DNA of 5,579 nt, taken from positions 1 to 5,579 of the forward strand of contig DAOUHY010000352.1 in the NCBI GenBank assembly GCA_034428435.1, read 5' to 3'. A model generated the notes under the pieces. It was given only the letters and a program-made list of their open reading frames with translations, did not search any database and was not told the DNA's origin. This document shows, in pieces, positions 4,903 to 5,579 of the stretch. Made by a program: the position numbers and the translations under genes. How positions within the stretch are numbered: the first letter of the stretch is position 1; the number at the start of each line of letters is the position of its first letter. Source of the DNA: Bin5 sp034428435 (GTDB lineage: Bacteria; Chloroflexota; Anaerolineae; Caldilineales; Caldilineaceae).

Positions 4903-5579
4903 ATGGACGAAACGACCCTGCCGGCAGGTGTTGAAGCAGCAGAGGCGGCGGAGAGCGCCGGACTCCGCGACCGCATAGGGGATGGAGGGCGAGAGGCGGA
5001 CTTCTCTCCGACTGGTGAAGGCGCAATTACCCAGGTGCGTCAAGCCGCTCCCCTGACCGGGCACCTGCGTCAACTCGAGGCGGAAGCGATATATGTGCTG
5101 CGGGAGGTGGCGGCGCAGTTCGAGCGTCCGTGCCTGCTCTTTTCCGGGGGCAAAGATTCGATCGTGTGCGCGCATCTGGCGCGCAAGGCCTTTACGCCGG
5201 GGCGGATTCCCTTTCCGCTGCTGCACATCGACACCGGCCACAATTTTCCTGAAACGCTGGCCTTTCGCGACGAGCTGGTGGAGAAGCTGGGCGTTCGCCT
5301 GCTGGTGCGTTCGGTGCAGGATTCGATTGACGCCGGGCGCGTGCAGGAGGAGCAGGACGGCGATCCCAGCCGCAACCGTTTGCAGACGGTTACACTGCTG
5401 GATGCGGTGGCGGAACTTCGCATTGATGCGGCCGTGGGCGGCGCGCGCCGCGATGAAGAGAAGGCGCGCGCGAAGGAGCGCTTCTTTTCCCACCGCGACG
5501 GCTTTGGCCAGTGGGACCCCAAGAACCAGCGGCCGGAGCTTTGGAACCTTTTCAACGGGCGTAAACTCAACAACGAACA
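4903..5579 (+). CDS. cysD: Sulfate adenylyltransferase subunit 2 (CysD), C-terminus cut
   Basis: The first 225 codons are present and the frame runs off the right edge. CysD is the catalytic adenylyl-transferring subunit of ATP sulfurylase. With the GTPase CysN it makes adenosine 5'-phosphosulfate from ATP and sulfate in the cytoplasm, the first step of sulfate assimilation. Family marks are clear: HLRQLEAEAIYVLREVA at about 54-70, the PP-loop SGGKDS at 81-86, HLARKAF at 91-97, PFPLLHIDTGHNFPE at 103-117, GGARRDEEKARAKER at 179-193 and WDPKNQRPELW at 204-214. The E. coli protein, as I recall it, is about 302 residues and starts roughly 8 residues before LRQLEAE, so the N-terminus here is some 45 residues longer. 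The ATG at 4903 is the first start after an in-frame TGA at 4891-4893 and follows purine-rich AAGGTGAGAGAAGG. A GTG at 5035-5037 would give the usual length but lacks a close ribosome binding site. CysN or CysNC should follow to the right. Confidence 0.95.
   Translation, partial: MDETTLPAGVEAAEAAESAGLRDRIGDGGREADFSPTGEGAITQVRQAAPLTGHLRQLEAEAIYVLREVAAQFERPCLLFSGGKDSIVCAHLARKAFTPGRIPFPLLHIDTGHNFPETLAFRDELVEKLGVRLLVRSVQDSIDAGRVQEEQDGDPSRNRLQTVTLLDAVAELRIDAAVGGARRDEEKARAKERFFSHRDGFGQWDPKNQRPELWNLFNGRKLNNE

Noticed and set aside
2512..5396. GGTTACACTG occurring at 2514 and 5389 areas
   Set aside because: A short shared string, one copy inside cysD coding sequence, with no flanking similarity; judged chance.
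4819..5493. A 224-codon open frame on the minus strand
   Set aside because: It is antisense to cysD, whose motifs are unmistakable. The minus frame shows no family features.

Overview
The window is high-GC bacterial DNA with three protein genes: two on the minus strand and one on the plus strand, the outer two cut by the window edges. The lipoprotein style, the proline- and alanine-rich linkers, the type of secreted VWA protein and the CysD subgroup suggest a Chloroflexota-like organism (Caldilinea/Anaerolineae type). That placement is inference from protein character; no rRNA or marker gene is present.

Layout. Positions 1-2132 (minus) encode the N-terminal part of a secreted von Willebrand factor A (VWA) protein whose C-terminus lies left of the window. 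Positions 2133-3035 hold no convincing gene but contain several GC-rich inverted repeats, a candidate promoter for the VWA gene and a terminator-like hairpin behind the next gene. Positions 3036-4493 (minus) encode a complete 485-residue lipoprotein with two DsbA-type thioredoxin domains in one chain, joined by a glutamine/glycine-rich linker. Positions 4494-4902 are the divergent intergenic region, lower in GC than the genes, with a candidate plus-strand promoter. Positions 4903 to the right edge (plus) encode the first 225 codons of CysD, the small subunit of sulfate adenylyltransferase.

How the genes may work together. CysD belongs to cytoplasmic sulfate activation and probably heads a rightward operon, with cysN or cysNC expected just outside the window. 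The two minus-strand products are both exported. The VWA protein has six visible cysteines, all in three closely spaced pairs, which fits a disulfide-bonded extracytoplasmic protein; the neighbouring tandem DsbA-type lipoprotein is a plausible disulfide catalyst for it or for other exported proteins. Each gene appears to have its own transcription unit, because the 900-base gap and a terminator separate the two minus-strand genes. I see no tRNA, rRNA, CRISPR array, insertion sequence or recognised riboswitch. The most distinctive item is the double-DsbA lipoprotein; I found no clear evidence of a new multi-gene system.
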